The position numbers and the translations under genes were made by a program. Shown here one piece after another: positions 47,308-60,400 of a stretch of 64,000 nucleotides of DNA. The stretch lies in the NCBI GenBank assembly GCA_023055505.1, contig JALIRH010000002.1, forward strand, positions 36,279,733 to 36,343,732, read 5' to 3'. Below the pieces are notes generated by a model. That model was not told the DNA's origin and made no database searches. It saw only the letters and a program-made list of their open reading frames with translations. The DNA comes from Callipepla californica brunnescens (taxonomy: Eukaryota > Chordata > Aves > Galliformes > Odontophoridae). Position 1 is the stretch's first letter. Each line of letters starts with the position of its first letter.

Positions 47308-50300
47308 GCTTTTGTAGGAAAGGGGAATTAGGAATTTTCAAAAACCTCTGCTTCAGAAAGAAGTCAAAAAAAAAAAAAACAATAAGTAGTCAACAAACAA
47401 TCAGCAGAAATAATCATGTTGCCTTCTTCTAAGAAAGAATATTAGTGGAAGAGATATAATGCAAAGGACTCTTCCCTATCAAGTTTCAATGTTGAATTAT
47501 TCCTTTCCTGATGGTTTTATATTAATAAAAGAAAAAAACCCACCACACTACAGTCTCAACAACATAAAAATCCTATGCCTTAAGTTTCATCAATTGGTGT
47601 ATTTAGATATAGCTCTGTGCAATTCAAGTGAACCCTCCTAAGTGGGGAGACATCCTGAGACTCAAGAAGAACTAAGATCAAGCAGGAATGTTTAGCTTTG
47701 ACTTTCATTTAACCTCAGTTTTAGCTGTGATGGAAATTTAGATATGCCTTTGTACTTCATATTTGCAAGTATATGATGAATCCAGTTACACTGTAATTAA
47801 AGTACGGGTAAATCCAAGTGAACTGGCAGAAAAGAGTATGGAAAATAGAAAAGGAAGTATACATACAAATGGCCCAGCTCCTTCGACATAAGTATCACTA
47901 ACACAATTTTGGATACAAGCATGACAGAAGAAAAGCTCGAGCATTATGTCACTTACTTGTTCTCAGGACACAAGGTTCCTTCAAAGACATTTGAGTCTGA
48001 AAGATGAAGCTCTTTTCTATGCCGTCTGTTCACCAACTGATGGTAGGCCTGTGAGGCCTGTGATGGTTCACATGGGGTTTGCCATTATTTGAAGAAAGAA
48101 AATGTAATTCTTGTTCAGGAGAGCATGGCAGCTGATAGTCGGGTCCTTGCAGGTGAGCTTTGTTGAAGGAGAAATATGAAAGTAGCCTCAGGATAATGCA
48201 CGAGATAATGTCCTCCACTTGCAGGAGTTGCAGGCTTCAGGACAGAGGTGGGCAAACAGCGCATGGATGTCATCGTTTCTGTCCCCACAGAACAACTTCA
48301 GCTCAATAGTTAACATGAAAACAGTAAGAGAGAGAGAGAACTCTCTTTAAAAGCTACCTCTTCTGAGAACCTGCTCCTGTTCTAGTCACACATCTTTCCT
48401 CCAGCAAGGGAACAATCCCTCCACTACTCAGCTTGTTCAGACAGGACAGTAGGATGAGGATTTCCATGCCAAACATACGCAAGACCTGTCTACTGCTGCT
48501 TTAACCCAGGGGAAGGCATCCCTCTGGCTCACAACCCAGCAAGCAGCAGGTTTGTTTAACTCAGTGATCAGAAGGCACCAAAGCTGCTCCCCTCTCAAGT
48601 TACAACAGTGGGGAGGAGGTCCACTCCACTGCTGGAGCTCCATGCTACATGGTACTTTAGGGATGCATGGATCTGGCTCTTCACTAGATCTCCTGCTCTG
48701 TGGGTAGCACTGCGAGTGACCTGTACGTATCCATAGAGAAGTAACTGTAGGAGGTGCTGTCCTTTACTGTCCATAGTCACAAAACATTACTTTGCTAGTG
48801 GAAAACTTTATTTTTCAGCACTGCTTTGAACAAAGACAGGAATCCTGCCCTAACAGTCTGAAATAATGAAAACAATTGGCTTAGTATGGCTGATTAACAG
48901 AACTCCCATCACCTTCAAAAAGTAGAAAGAGAGAAAAACAAGGAAAGAAAACTAAAAAAAAAAAAAAAAAAAAGAAGTGAGAGGATTCACTAAATATTGC
49001 ATTTCTCCTAAATACAAAGATCACATTCAAGACCCTCAGGTCACCAAAATGTAGCTTTCAAAACTGAGAATTTGTACTTTCTTCATTACTTATAACTGAT
49101 CGAAGTTGCATTTTATGTGACTCATAGCTCAGAACAGATGAGGTGTTTGGTGTGAATAATACTATTATAAGTTTAGAGCTAATTTTCAAGAATTAAAAAA
49201 AAGAGTTATTCAAATTGATGATGGAAATGTATTACCTTCTAACTCTCTTTCCTTGTGAGCTCCTTTTGGAGAGACACCAAGGGCAGCTGCGTGCAGCAGT
49301 GAAAACAAAAAGCAGGTTTTCATTCAGGCACACGCTGCTGGGTGACAGCACTGAGACATTTGGAAAATTGCACCAGCAGTGCCCTGCCTGTCACAAAGAA
49401 CGTGAACATCAAATGTACACTAACAAATACCTACAACACCACTGAACAACCATCGGAGCCATTTGGATAGTCTGGAGGTGAGTATTCCTCAGGGATTGGA
49501 CTCTGCTGCCTTTGGCAAAGATTTTTGCTTTGGGCATTTGTTAACACATCCTATCAGAGCATGCGGATTTTAAAATGCAGAACCTCAATTTTTTTCATGA
49601 GCTAATTAGAAACACACCACTGGTACAGAACCTGAACCTGAAAGATATTATGCTCTTGAAATTTCAATTTGGTAACAATTGAAGTTGTTCCAATTCTGGA
49701 ATTGTCTTTTAGCTAGATTTTCTTCTTTGTCTTCAATGTGTAGTTCACTGAGGCATAGATCACAAAGTATGTCCAGCAGGACCTGCAATGATGACAAAAC
49801 AGGCAGCACTACCCAGATGGCAGTGTCCTGGTGAGACATACTTGCTCAGCAGTCAGAGAATATCCCATCACGATTTATTTTGTATTCATTAAAAAGGGAA
49901 GAGCAAAGAGAATCCAAACACCATGATTTCACAGAGGAAAAAAACCACAGGAGCCGTCTCAGTTTGCTTAGAGCAGCTGCAAGGTGCAACTCCGATGACA
50001 GCATGTTCAAAACCCTCATGGTTCCAGTATTAGAATGTCTCCGAGTCACCTTAACTCGACCTTTAGAAGAACTATTCACTCTGGAGTTCAAACTATCCAG
50101 ATTGAGAAACGACTGATGAGTAACCTAACCAGGACTGGGTGAATTCCCTTAGGAATAAATGCATCTGGTCACTAGGTGTCAGCATTGCCTGTACCAGAAG
50201 GACAGTAGACCTACCTAGCCCGGAGAGCAGATGCAGCTCTCAGTGCTAAAAATCATCAGAGCAGTCTTATAATTTGGGGAAAGGATGCTGTTTGCATGGG

Positions 50301-53300
50301 ATAGTTATGCACCACATAATGCAGTGCTTTGTTAAATATTATAGGTGAGTATGGAATATTACTTTCAAGCTGGGAAAACATGACTGAAAACTGAGTGTGG
50401 ATACAGCTGAGAAGTTATACTCTCAAACAATGAATAAAATCAGTGTTAGTATAAGATACGAATCAGAACTGTTCTGCAAGCTGTACAATATTTACTATTT
50501 ATCCTAAAGAACAAGTTCCTGGAACAATGCCACCACATGAAAATGCTGGCACCCGCTTCTTAGATTTGTTTGTAGCCCAGCTGGATACAGGAACAATGCT
50601 TGGAAACAAGATTCCTGCGGGGCTGAAAGCACTAAGGACAACAAAGAAAACCTAAAATGTATTCTTTAAATGATTTCTTGAACATTTATGGCCCACAACA
50701 GTACAGTCAGCAAAAAAATATAGAGTAATTAAGTAATTAAGTTTGAATGGTGCTTGCAGAACACTCAGAAGTTTTCTGCTTTTGGAATCTCCTCAGATGG
50801 AGAATTTTGTAATTTGTATCTCATGTTCTCAAGTCTGAAAATTATATTTTCTTTTACTAAGGCCAACTACAGTGCCAGAGCTGCCTGTCAGTGCCCACAG
50901 TGGCCTGGTAGCATTCCAGGTTCTGTGCATGGCTTCCTAATACACGGCAAACCACGCCATCCAGCTTTGCTGAGAGCAACAGATTAAAGTGGGAAAACGT
51001 ACACTTTCACAAGATGCAGCAAAAAAATCTCGACAGCTCTGTTACCTCTATTTTCTTCTTAGGTTCTATTAATGGACAGATTACATTTTCTACAACTAGT
51101 AGACAAGGAATCTCTGTGTTTTGGTTCCTTCAGGTGCATACAAATGATCAGAGAAAGACTGACATGGGCAGAGCATGCTACATGTTCACATCCTTGTTAA
51201 CAGTAATTCCTTTCTTGATAGTAAACACTTGTCTTTAATGATGAACCTGTAAGGGATGGAGCCTTCCAACAACAACAGAAAGACAACAAAAGCCAACAGC
51301 AAAGACGCAATAAGCCCAAACATTCCACAAGTCCTAGAAGTCAGGGCAGCAGCAGTATCACGTAAGCCAAGGCTAACATAAAACCAGTAGAACAATATTT
51401 TGGCTGGAGCAGTTTCAAGTGTAGTACATGGCCCATGCCCAGGCTGCTTGTTGTGGTGATAAGTACTATTTACGTGGGGAAAAAAAAAGATTGCCTGTGC
51501 ACTGAAAAACAAATTTGTCTGTGAGGTGTCAGGGACCCAGGAATCACTGAAAATAAGAGGAGTGGCATGTTAAGATCTGTAAAGGTGTCAGTCCTTTGGG
51601 TCTTCTATACAATTACCAGAACTCATCACGGCAGTCACAGGGTGACCCTAAGAGACTGCATATGTCAGAGAGCAGCACCTATGTTTAAATATCTGCCACC
51701 ACTCCTGACGGTTGCATGCACCACTTGCTGAAGCATGTGCTTCATAAGGGCACCAACCTCCTCCCCCATTTTTCTGAGTTGAGTGTTCAGGTGGCTCTCA
51801 TTTCCATGCTTTGCATAGAGAGGAAGCACATACTTTAGAGTCAGCACGAACAGCAGCAGCTGATTGCACCAAGAGGGACAAGAAGATAAGCAGGCTCTGA
51901 ATGGCAGTACCAGTGCAGAGCTGGGTAATGGGAAATGTCCACTTGGGAAGTGTCGCAGGGGCTTCCGATTTCTGTACATCAGAAAAGCTGCTGCCTCCAA
52001 TAGCTGCAAGGTAACACTCATCATCTGTTGCTAGAGCTTCATCTCTTGTGGTGTTATGACATCTGGCTTGTTTTTTATTGCACCGGTGGGCTAATTTTCA
52101 AGGACTTGGTGGCTCAAGCTTCAGAAGTTCCCAGTGCTGATCTGGGTGATGTGCTGATCCTGAAGACCATTCCAGTTCACTCTTCAAGCATTGCAACTCA
52201 CTGAAGACACAGAGATTGGGATTCAGTTCCAGATAGTTCACAGTGCAAATGTTCTAGATAGCAAAACTACTGTCAGAGAGAGCAGAGCCTGGAGAGCACT
52301 TCAACTGCTCAGGTGTGTCTACTCCAGACTAAATGCAGCGAGCGTCCAGACTCCACTGACTGACAACCAGAATTCTGCAGACTGTAAAGTTACCTCTAAT
52401 AATTGTCTGCTTGTGAGCAACATAGATTATTCTTTCATTAAATTGGAAATTAAAAAAAAAAAAAACAAAAAAAAACTACAGTGTTAAATTTAAAGAGAAA
52501 TCGTGTGCTAATACTCAATGTGCTAATGCAACCTCCTCCAATGTTTATAGACTAGAGATCAGTGAGGGTGACCCTATCAGGAGACCATGAACCTTACAGA
52601 GGCTGGGATTTCCAAAGTATAAGGACAGACTGGCTTGGGCACAATACACAGAAGCACCTGTCTGCTAAGGCTTTGGGATCTAGTGTATATAATCCTGAAT
52701 TAAGTGCACAGACACCCTTCCAGGAGTGCTCCTTGACTCTGAATAAGCTCTGAATCCATCACTCAAAGAGCACTCCACACTGCTCGGCATGTGCCTTGGA
52801 ATCTACGAGGTTAATGGGTAAACAACTCTGCTGTTGACATTTTTAACAACAAAAGCAACACCAGTCCAGGAAACTCAAGCCACGAAAAACCCCCTCGTAT
52901 AAACAGATGCAGGAATGATCAACACTTTTCCTGCTCCAGAGGCACATTAAACAACCAGATTTTCAAACTCGGAGTGGGGCAGACAGGATGACACTGTGAG
53001 AATGATTGAGCCCTGCAGTTCCCACAACTACAACAGGAGAAGTGAGAAGAGACCGCTGAAAGACACAGATGCAACGGAGGAGGCAGAATAGATCTGAGGA
53101 GAGCTGGCTTCCACCAAGGAACTGACAGCTCGGCAGACAATGCCACACATTTCTGCTACAGAAGGCAACGATGGCCACGTGGGCTAAGATGAAGGAGCTC
53201 AGCGTTCAGTTTTCCTCTGATGGGTAAGAATTCTGCCACACCAGGACTTCCAAGTACATCTTATCACACATCGAATGACAACACAATAAACAGACTTACA

Positions 53301-53440
53301 GACAATGAGTTCAGTAAAACTACTCCCAGCTGATCTCTGATCAGGAAATTTGAAGAGAAATCTGCATTCGCAGAACGAAGTTGCCCACTTTGGACAGAGA
53401 CTGCATCTCACTTTTAGAGATGCACAAAAATAATATTAAT
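47308..53440. other. Intergenic, no gene or recognised transposon
   Basis: About 6.1 kb of unique DNA with A-runs (47368-47380, 48954-48973, 52451-52477). The minus-strand frame 51665-52024 (119 codons, MMSVTLQLLEAAAFLMYRNR...) has a mixed composition that could be a relic of an old element, but I recognise no family. No gene called. Confidence 0.45.
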
Positions 53441-53790
53441 ATTTAATACTTAAAACAACAAACTGTGCAACCATTTCAAGTTCACGTAGGCAAATCTTAC
53501 AGAACGTATGAGGGCTCAGCGGCACCAAATTAGCTCTAAACTAGCCTTGTAATTAAGTAGTGAAATAAAACCCAATAAAGTAGCAATGGGAAGCTATCAT
53601 CATAATTGATCACTACGATATGACTTCCTGGAGCACTGACATCAATTATGCTCGTGTGTCAAAACAATGTTGGCACCCTGCCAGCGAAGATTCAGGCCAG
53701 GGCCGATAATTTACGTCTTTGTGTCTTCGGAAATCAGTGAACAGTTTTGGTCAACTTTTGACTGTGAAACACCGATAAATGAGTATGCAG
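53441..53790. promoter_or_regulatory. Candidate conserved non-coding element with NFI and SOX-like sites
   Basis: Visible motifs: ACAATG (53664-53669) directly followed by TTGGCACCCTGCCAG (53670-53684), a near-perfect NFI palindrome; CCGATAA twice (53703-53709 and 53772-53778); and an inverted repeat GTCAA-CTT-TTGAC (53750-53762). CpGs are more frequent here than in the surrounding AT-rich DNA. Regulatory function is an inference. Confidence 0.4.
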
Positions 53791-56700
53791 TGCAATGAGT
53801 CAGTAGCTCTTCGAAGAACCGTCTTTGTTGTACGTATAAGTGAAAGGGAAAAGCCATTCGTTTTAACTAGCTTCACTCCAAGCCTGCAGTCAGCCACTTG
53901 CAGTTACAATAGATGTGAACCCGATAGTGCATTTCTGATTACGGAGCTGGATAGCTGGTCAGAGACCTTTTTCATTCCAGTCTCACATATGCGATCGGCT
54001 TTATCAAGGAACCATTCCAGCCTGATGCTGATAAAAATGAACTCCACTTTTGGTATTTTATGGCACAAACATGCTTTTTCTCAGCTAATCAGGAATGCTT
54101 TCCAGTTACAGCAGATTCTGAACATGAAAACATGGTGCAGATTCCCAGGTAGAGATTGCACTTAGTTGCCAGTGAAGGGCCTGATCACTGAACAAATGAC
54201 AGCCCACACTGCGAGGCTGTTCGTTACAGATTTATTGGAAACCTTGTCAATATCTTGCTTTCGGTAATTCTATATTCAGTTGCCAGGAGACTTGTGCTCC
54301 TGATGAGATAAAATGAACAGGAAATCCTCTATAGCTTTTTTCACTAGTAAATAAAATCAGAACAAGTGTTATAAAATGCTAACTACTATAAACAGAAAAA
54401 AAAAAAGGACGAGCATTGCATATTTTAAATAAAGCAACATACAGCCCCCTTTGCCCTCTCCAATTATAAGATGATAAAAGATCACCTTTATAATGTAGAA
54501 TGACCGGATTTTGTGGAACGTGGCTGTTTTGGCTCCGAGATATTTGTAGCATTATAGTTCCAGAGCCAGGATACAGCTGCCTTGTGACTAAGATGTCGTT
54601 CACTTGAATAAGTGCTATCCAATCACTCGACGTCACCAGACATCTGTTTCCTGTTTTCATTCTTTCTTTCACTGTTATCATTTTATCCCAGTTACCCTTT
54701 CACCTGAAAACCACTTAGAACCCTATAGTAAGCAGAGCTTACACACGCCTGTGGGTATCAAAGAAGTTCATTTAGAAAAAAGAACGCTGAAAGCAATTTG
54801 TCCCTCCGAATACAAAGAGCAGGAGGAGAAACAAAGTTGCCTTTCCCCCTCTCCTCCTCCCAAAAATACACAATGATACATAAACACTTTTGTCTTCTGG
54901 TCTTCACTAATATGACTAACTTCCTCCTTCGCTTCCAGTTAAGTAGCTTTCCTGTTGAGTACCACCACCTCCACATAATACAATTGTGAATTGATTCATA
55001 AAAACAGAAACATTATGGCACAAATAAGGGAAGGCAATAAATACTCTTCCCCCTCCAACTCCTTCCCAAATGGAGGTGGCAGCATTGTAATAACAGCAAC
55101 AAGAGAAAGGAAAAAAAAAAACCAAAACAACAAACCCACAAAAACCAGCAAAAATAAGTATTGCTTGTCATTTAGGTTTCCAAACCTACAATCATCAGGA
55201 TGCAGAACAGGATACATCTAAAGCGAGAAAGTTATTTACTTCACAGTCAAGTTAACACTAGCTATGCTTTTTTTTTGGCAGGCGATACTGCTAGGGATGT
55301 GCCAAAGAAGTGTTGTGCACCTTGTAAAATACTGATGTTAACACCAGTAAGAGCAAACTCCTGCTATCCACAATCCAGCTTTACATTGCTTTGCTGTGCT
55401 TCACCTATACTTAAGCTATAAATCAGAACGGCCACTACTAATAGCATCTCACACATGTTAACAGACACTCGAAACTCAAGTGTAAATTGACCAAAAAAAG
55501 GTAGTTACTTTCCACTGCAAATCTCTGGATTCTGAGCTAGTTGTTCTGCACGAGAACATTTCACTTTGTCTTGTAATTACAGATGTTCACAGAGACTGCC
55601 AACACTACTTGCTGAGTGAAGCAGAAATCTGAGTGGTTGACAAACACCAGCCAAAAAAAAAAAAAAAAAAAAACCACACATAAAAACCATACTACAATTC
55701 TCTGAAAGAAAAAGCAAACGCTTTAATTATTGAAGCGCACAAGTGAATTGCAGGTGTCACAGATTAGAAGCAGGCTGTGGCACTTGGAAGGCTTTCCCCA
55801 GGTGATGGGGTGGTTTGTCTGCTACAGGAAACTATAAGCAGCATTTCCAAAGGCACATAAAAAAATTGGAAAGCGTGTGTTATTCTTATGTTCTGGTCTT
55901 CCTGACCGCTTCCTGCATCCTGATATCCAAATTATCCCCACTGTAGTGCCAAACTCAGCTCCCACTAGAAGCTCAAGCAATTATGAAACATCCCACTAAC
56001 TCGTGAAGCGTCAGATCAATCACTCACAGGTTAACTTGAGATTCACCTCTCAATTTACTGCTTGGTTTGTCACCCTAAAATGCCCAATCCTAAGCAACTG
56101 GATAAAGCATAGGATTGCAATACTAGAGTATTATTGGTGAAACAAGCAGCTGTTGGAAAACATATACCCAGTCTGTATTGAGTTGTTCTTGTTACATACT
56201 ATGTTCCAAAGCAATGATTTATTACTTTTTACACCACCTAAATCAGTCTCCCACCATGCATAGGCTGTGACGAAGTCACAAACTGAATCGTTATTGTATA
56301 TCCTGCCCATCATGTTCCCAATCCACAATCTAACATCACTGCATGCACTACTAATATTCACTGTCACTGTGTGCACTTTCAGCAGTGCCATTCTGTCTGC
56401 ATCTGGACAAGTTGTAAGTTCCATTTCAACAGCTGTTAAGACAGCCACCTTTTGTTTCTGAAATTCAGATGAAGTTCTTTCAAACTACACACTGTGTCTT
56501 TCTCAGCCCCACCTGAAGCAACGACTACAAAGCAAAACAAGAAAGAAAATTAAGGTTTGTTTGGCAGTGGCAAAATCTCAAACACTGCTATGAATTTGAA
56601 GAGGTTAATGAATCCTTCTGTACTTTGACCATTTCCACTGTTTTTAATTTTCTCCAAGAAAAATTGATCATTTATGTTTCGGAAGTATTCAAGGTAACAT

Positions 56701-56899
56701 TTTCTACAACACTGACCAAAATGCTGTATAACAATTTAAAAGTAGGATTCATTTTACACAACCATGTTTCAGACTTCAGATCGAAAGGAAAAAATACAAA
56801 CTAAATTATTAAGTCAAGCTACTCTTCAGAAAGAGAAGACGCAGATGCAACACTGAAATATCTTTTCTGACAAAAATAACTGGCAAATAATAGCAAGAG
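53791..56899. other. Intergenic, 3' flank of MRPL15
   Basis: Unique AT-rich sequence with A-runs at 55110-55121 and 55653-55673. The plus-strand frame 53779-54165 (128 codons) has no recognisable similarity and is not called. No transposon recognised. Confidence 0.5.
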
Positions 56900-57127
56900 A
56901 AAGTGCTTGAATGCATACTTTATTTCAGACTTCCAAATGTTAAGATTTTTCGTACACAGTATTATGACAATCAAAACCAGCAGAAGCTACGCCAGTAGAT
57001 GACATAAACAAACTTCTGTTTTGTCTGGTATAACAGGAGTCCTCAAAAGAAAACAAACACCACTTGGCATCCATTATTTCATATCCAGATGTTTCCTGTA
57101 CACCTGCAGCTGTCTCCAATCCTGAAT
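56900..57127 (-). other. MRPL15: MRPL15 3' UTR
   Basis: About 225 bases between the MRPL15 stop codon and the expected cleavage region, roughly 15-25 bases past the AATAAA signal. It is AT-rich and contains no recognisable repeat. The end is inferred from the poly(A) signal; transcript data were not available. Confidence 0.7.
56919..56924 (-). terminator. Poly(A) signal AATAAA of MRPL15
   Basis: The minus strand reads GAAATAAAGTATGCATTC, a canonical AATAAA hexamer about 205 bases after the stop codon. I saw no other canonical hexamer nearer the stop, so this is the likely main signal. Confidence 0.75.
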
Positions 57128-57465
57128 TCATGAGCTATAGTATTTGAGCAGCCTCTCGTCAGTTGGCTTCAGAACTTTCTTGTCTGCCATGTTTACGATC
57201 CATCCTGGAGCAAGACCAAAAAATATCTGCCTTGGGTCTTTGCGCATACTTAACATTTTGAAGAGCTCATCCTTAGTTATGTCTGGCAGGGTGTAGCCAT
57301 ACTTCTTGGCAAGTTCAAGTCTGGCTTCTGCAACCTTAGACGGGTCCGCCAGGTACCCACGATTGCTGGCATCGGTGTAATAGCGCACCAGATCTTCAGG
57401 TGGAAGCATTCTCTTTGGAATAGGCTGGCCACGCAGAAAAAATGGCACTGGCTTAATTAAAATTT
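57128..57465 (-). CDS. MRPL15: MRPL15 exon 5 (terminal coding exon)
   Basis: The acceptor is tttgcatgcag/AAA. The first two bases complete Glu, followed by [20 protein letters not shown] and the C-terminal extension typical of mitochondrial L15 ([20 protein letters not shown], then [20 protein letters not shown]). The stop codon TGA is at 57130-57128 after KYYSS. An in-frame ATG just upstream belongs to the intron end and is not a real start. Confidence 0.96.
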
Positions 57466-60400
57466 CTGCATGCAAAGCACAGAGATTAGGTATGATCCCT
57501 CAGAATTAATATTTAGAGGCAATAAATGACACTCGCTTCATATTTTGTGCTACATAACTTAGTAAGCTAACTTATTAAAAACATCCCAAGCAAAAAAACA
57601 AATCTCAAGGATATTCTTAGTCAGAACAAGATTTTTTTTACAAGTTTCTCCTACCCAAAGAACTGTGTCATTATAAATATCAGTTAAAACATTCTAGATG
57701 AGTTAGCATTTCTAATACACCTAGAATGCCTTCATTGGAAAGATAACACTGCAGAAGATGGCATCTTCTGACCAACATGCTAAAAATTGCTATTTATACA
57801 GACCACGAGTGACAACTTCACTGTTTCCATCAGTTTATTTTAAAGAATTGATAGGCAGTTTATTTAGTTTGGACATAAGGAAGAAATTATTTACTCAAAG
57901 GCACTGTAACAGGCTGCCCAGAGAAGCTGTGCATGTACCATTCAAGGGCCCCACTGAAGGCCAGGCTGAATGGAGCCCTGGGCAGCTGGATGGAGCGTCC
58001 ACAGTGGGGATGGGGGAGAAAGAACTAGAGGATCTTCAAGGTCCCCTCCAAGCCATTCCATGAGTCTACGAGGACATTTGTGAGACTATCCTTGCCTAGT
58101 TTTTTGCTACACTTTACAAATTACTTTTCCAATGTTTCAAATGTTTTTTAAACTATATATTTAATAATTTCCGAATTAGAAAAAAACAAAACCTTCTATC
58201 AGTCCAGGGCAACGTATTTTGCACAAAAGAATTCTACTCCTCTTGTCCTCAGTCTCATTCACACACGAAAGCTCCATTATTGTCAATAAAAATGGCATGA
58301 ATGAATATCAGGCAGGATGCAGCCTCGAGCAAAGCAAAGCTACATTCTTCAGTGAAAGTGTTCTCAAAACAATAGCCATTTTTATTGGAATGATTCTGAC
58401 CTCCTCTTAGTTATTTCCTCATTTTAACTGGGAAGCAATTTTAAATTAAAAATATCAACAATCAAGTGTCATTTAAAATCAATCTTCCCCGGAATTTCCC
58501 AAGAGTTATTAAACGTGTGGAAAAGTTAAGACAAAAGTTCAAAGAATCAATCCTTTCCGAGTTCTTCTATTTACACAGCAACTTATGTTTCTCAGCTTGG
58601 CTGACTGGTAAATAACCATTAACACCAGCAGGACTAAACAGATGAATGTATTTTAAAAACAAAAACTGAGAAGGCACTGCAGTTCAAGATTTATATAACA
58701 TATACTTCGCTTGAGCTTTCAGAAAGGAGGAAGGGGACGTTTTAAAATATGAAGTTGTCCAGATTTCAAAAGTCAGAAATGAACACAAATTCTTACCCAA
58801 ACTCCTTGGATCGTAGAACGATGTCGTAACAACACCTCCATTTTTTTCTATGGCTGCAATTGCTAACTCAGATGCCCTCTGCACTTCAATATTTATTTTT
58901 GCTGCAAAGATATCAGCACCCTGCAAGTTTCAATATATATTAGAGTAACATTAACAGGAGTATTTTAAGGCATAGGTTCTGCTCTGAAAAGAGATAAGAA
59001 ACATTTTATCCTAAAAAATACTATGATTTCTCTGTTTACTGTCCCAGGAAGGGTAACCAAATTGGTCTCCTTTGGCCACAGAGGTTCAATTAAAAATGTT
59101 TGCCTGTTCAAAATTCCCATACATTTATTTTAGTATGTCCTAATCTTCTTTCCCAAATAACTTTCAACCTATAGTTATGTTTTCCTTAACTATTATTTTC
59201 GTATATTCCCTCTGATCTTAAGACGAGCACCCAGTATTTTGCTAGCCCATACTGCCCTCTAGTGGGTTTAATATAACAAATCCTACAGAAAACTGATTTA
59301 GAAAAGCAAGTATGCTTCCAGAACAGAAGAACAATTGGACAATCTAGTGTGAAAAAACACCCAAGGCTTTATGCTGCCTGAAATAATACATTTGTATTGT
59401 ATGCCTACCTCCTCCACCAGCTGGACACCATAATCCCGTTTGAGAGGCTGTACTGTTACACCTCTAGCATTAGTAAGCTGTGTTAAGTCGATGGGTTGTG
59501 TAGGGTCCACCCTACCCAAATCAATCAGGTACTGCAGCCTCTGAAGACTGAGTGGATGATACTGACGTCGGCAGCTGGGGCGGAACAAGGGGGGAAAAAA
59601 AAGAAAAGGAACAAAAAGAAACGCACAAAATTCAAACCTTATTAGAGCCTGTCAGTTATTTATTGGACATACTCAGTTTTCTAGCTAGTCATGAAACAAC
59701 CAATTAAATGCTTGAAACAGATTTATCCATAAGCCAGATTTACATTAAATTGACAAGCCCCCAGTTATAGACCAAGATTGCGCTCTGCGTTCAATTCCCA
59801 CCCTCCAATATGACATTTATCCTTTTGCTGCTGACAAGCTGGTTAGTTTAAGGAAGCAGCAAAACATCATGAGCTGAAGAATAAGCATTCCTTGTTAATT
59901 CAACAAGACACAAAATAATCACCGCACTAAAGTCAATCCAGCTTGATAGCATCACTAGTGCATTTGGAAAATCTGACAAAAAAAAATCAAAACAACAAAG
60001 AAAATTAAGCATTCTGTCAATAGCCATCATCTTCAGCAGAATCTTCTGTTGCCTTTTATGAAGTTCTAACTTAATTATACAACCCAATCTTCAGAATAGT
60101 TTCCCCAATTCCAGCATCTCTGCCTACTGCACAGCATTCCTGCTGATGCTCAAAGCTATCCTCATGCAATTGATTTCACTACTGCTACTGGAACTCGCTT
60201 ACAGAGAAACTGAGAAGCTTATCTTTGTTAATAGCAAACTAAGCCAGGAAAAAAAAAACAAAACAAACAAGCAGCAGAATTAGCTCAGTCAGACAGTTCC
60301 TAACAGAACAAAAGTTCCAAAAGTAGAGGAATAGCACTGCAGATAGGAAAGAAAAAAAAAAAAAGGAGGTAAACTCCAGAGGCATTGTTCACTATGCTCT

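Noticed and set aside
57466..57475. ATG at the left edge of MRPL15 exon 5 as a possible alternative start
   Set aside because: It lies in the intron immediately before the acceptor AG and is spliced out.
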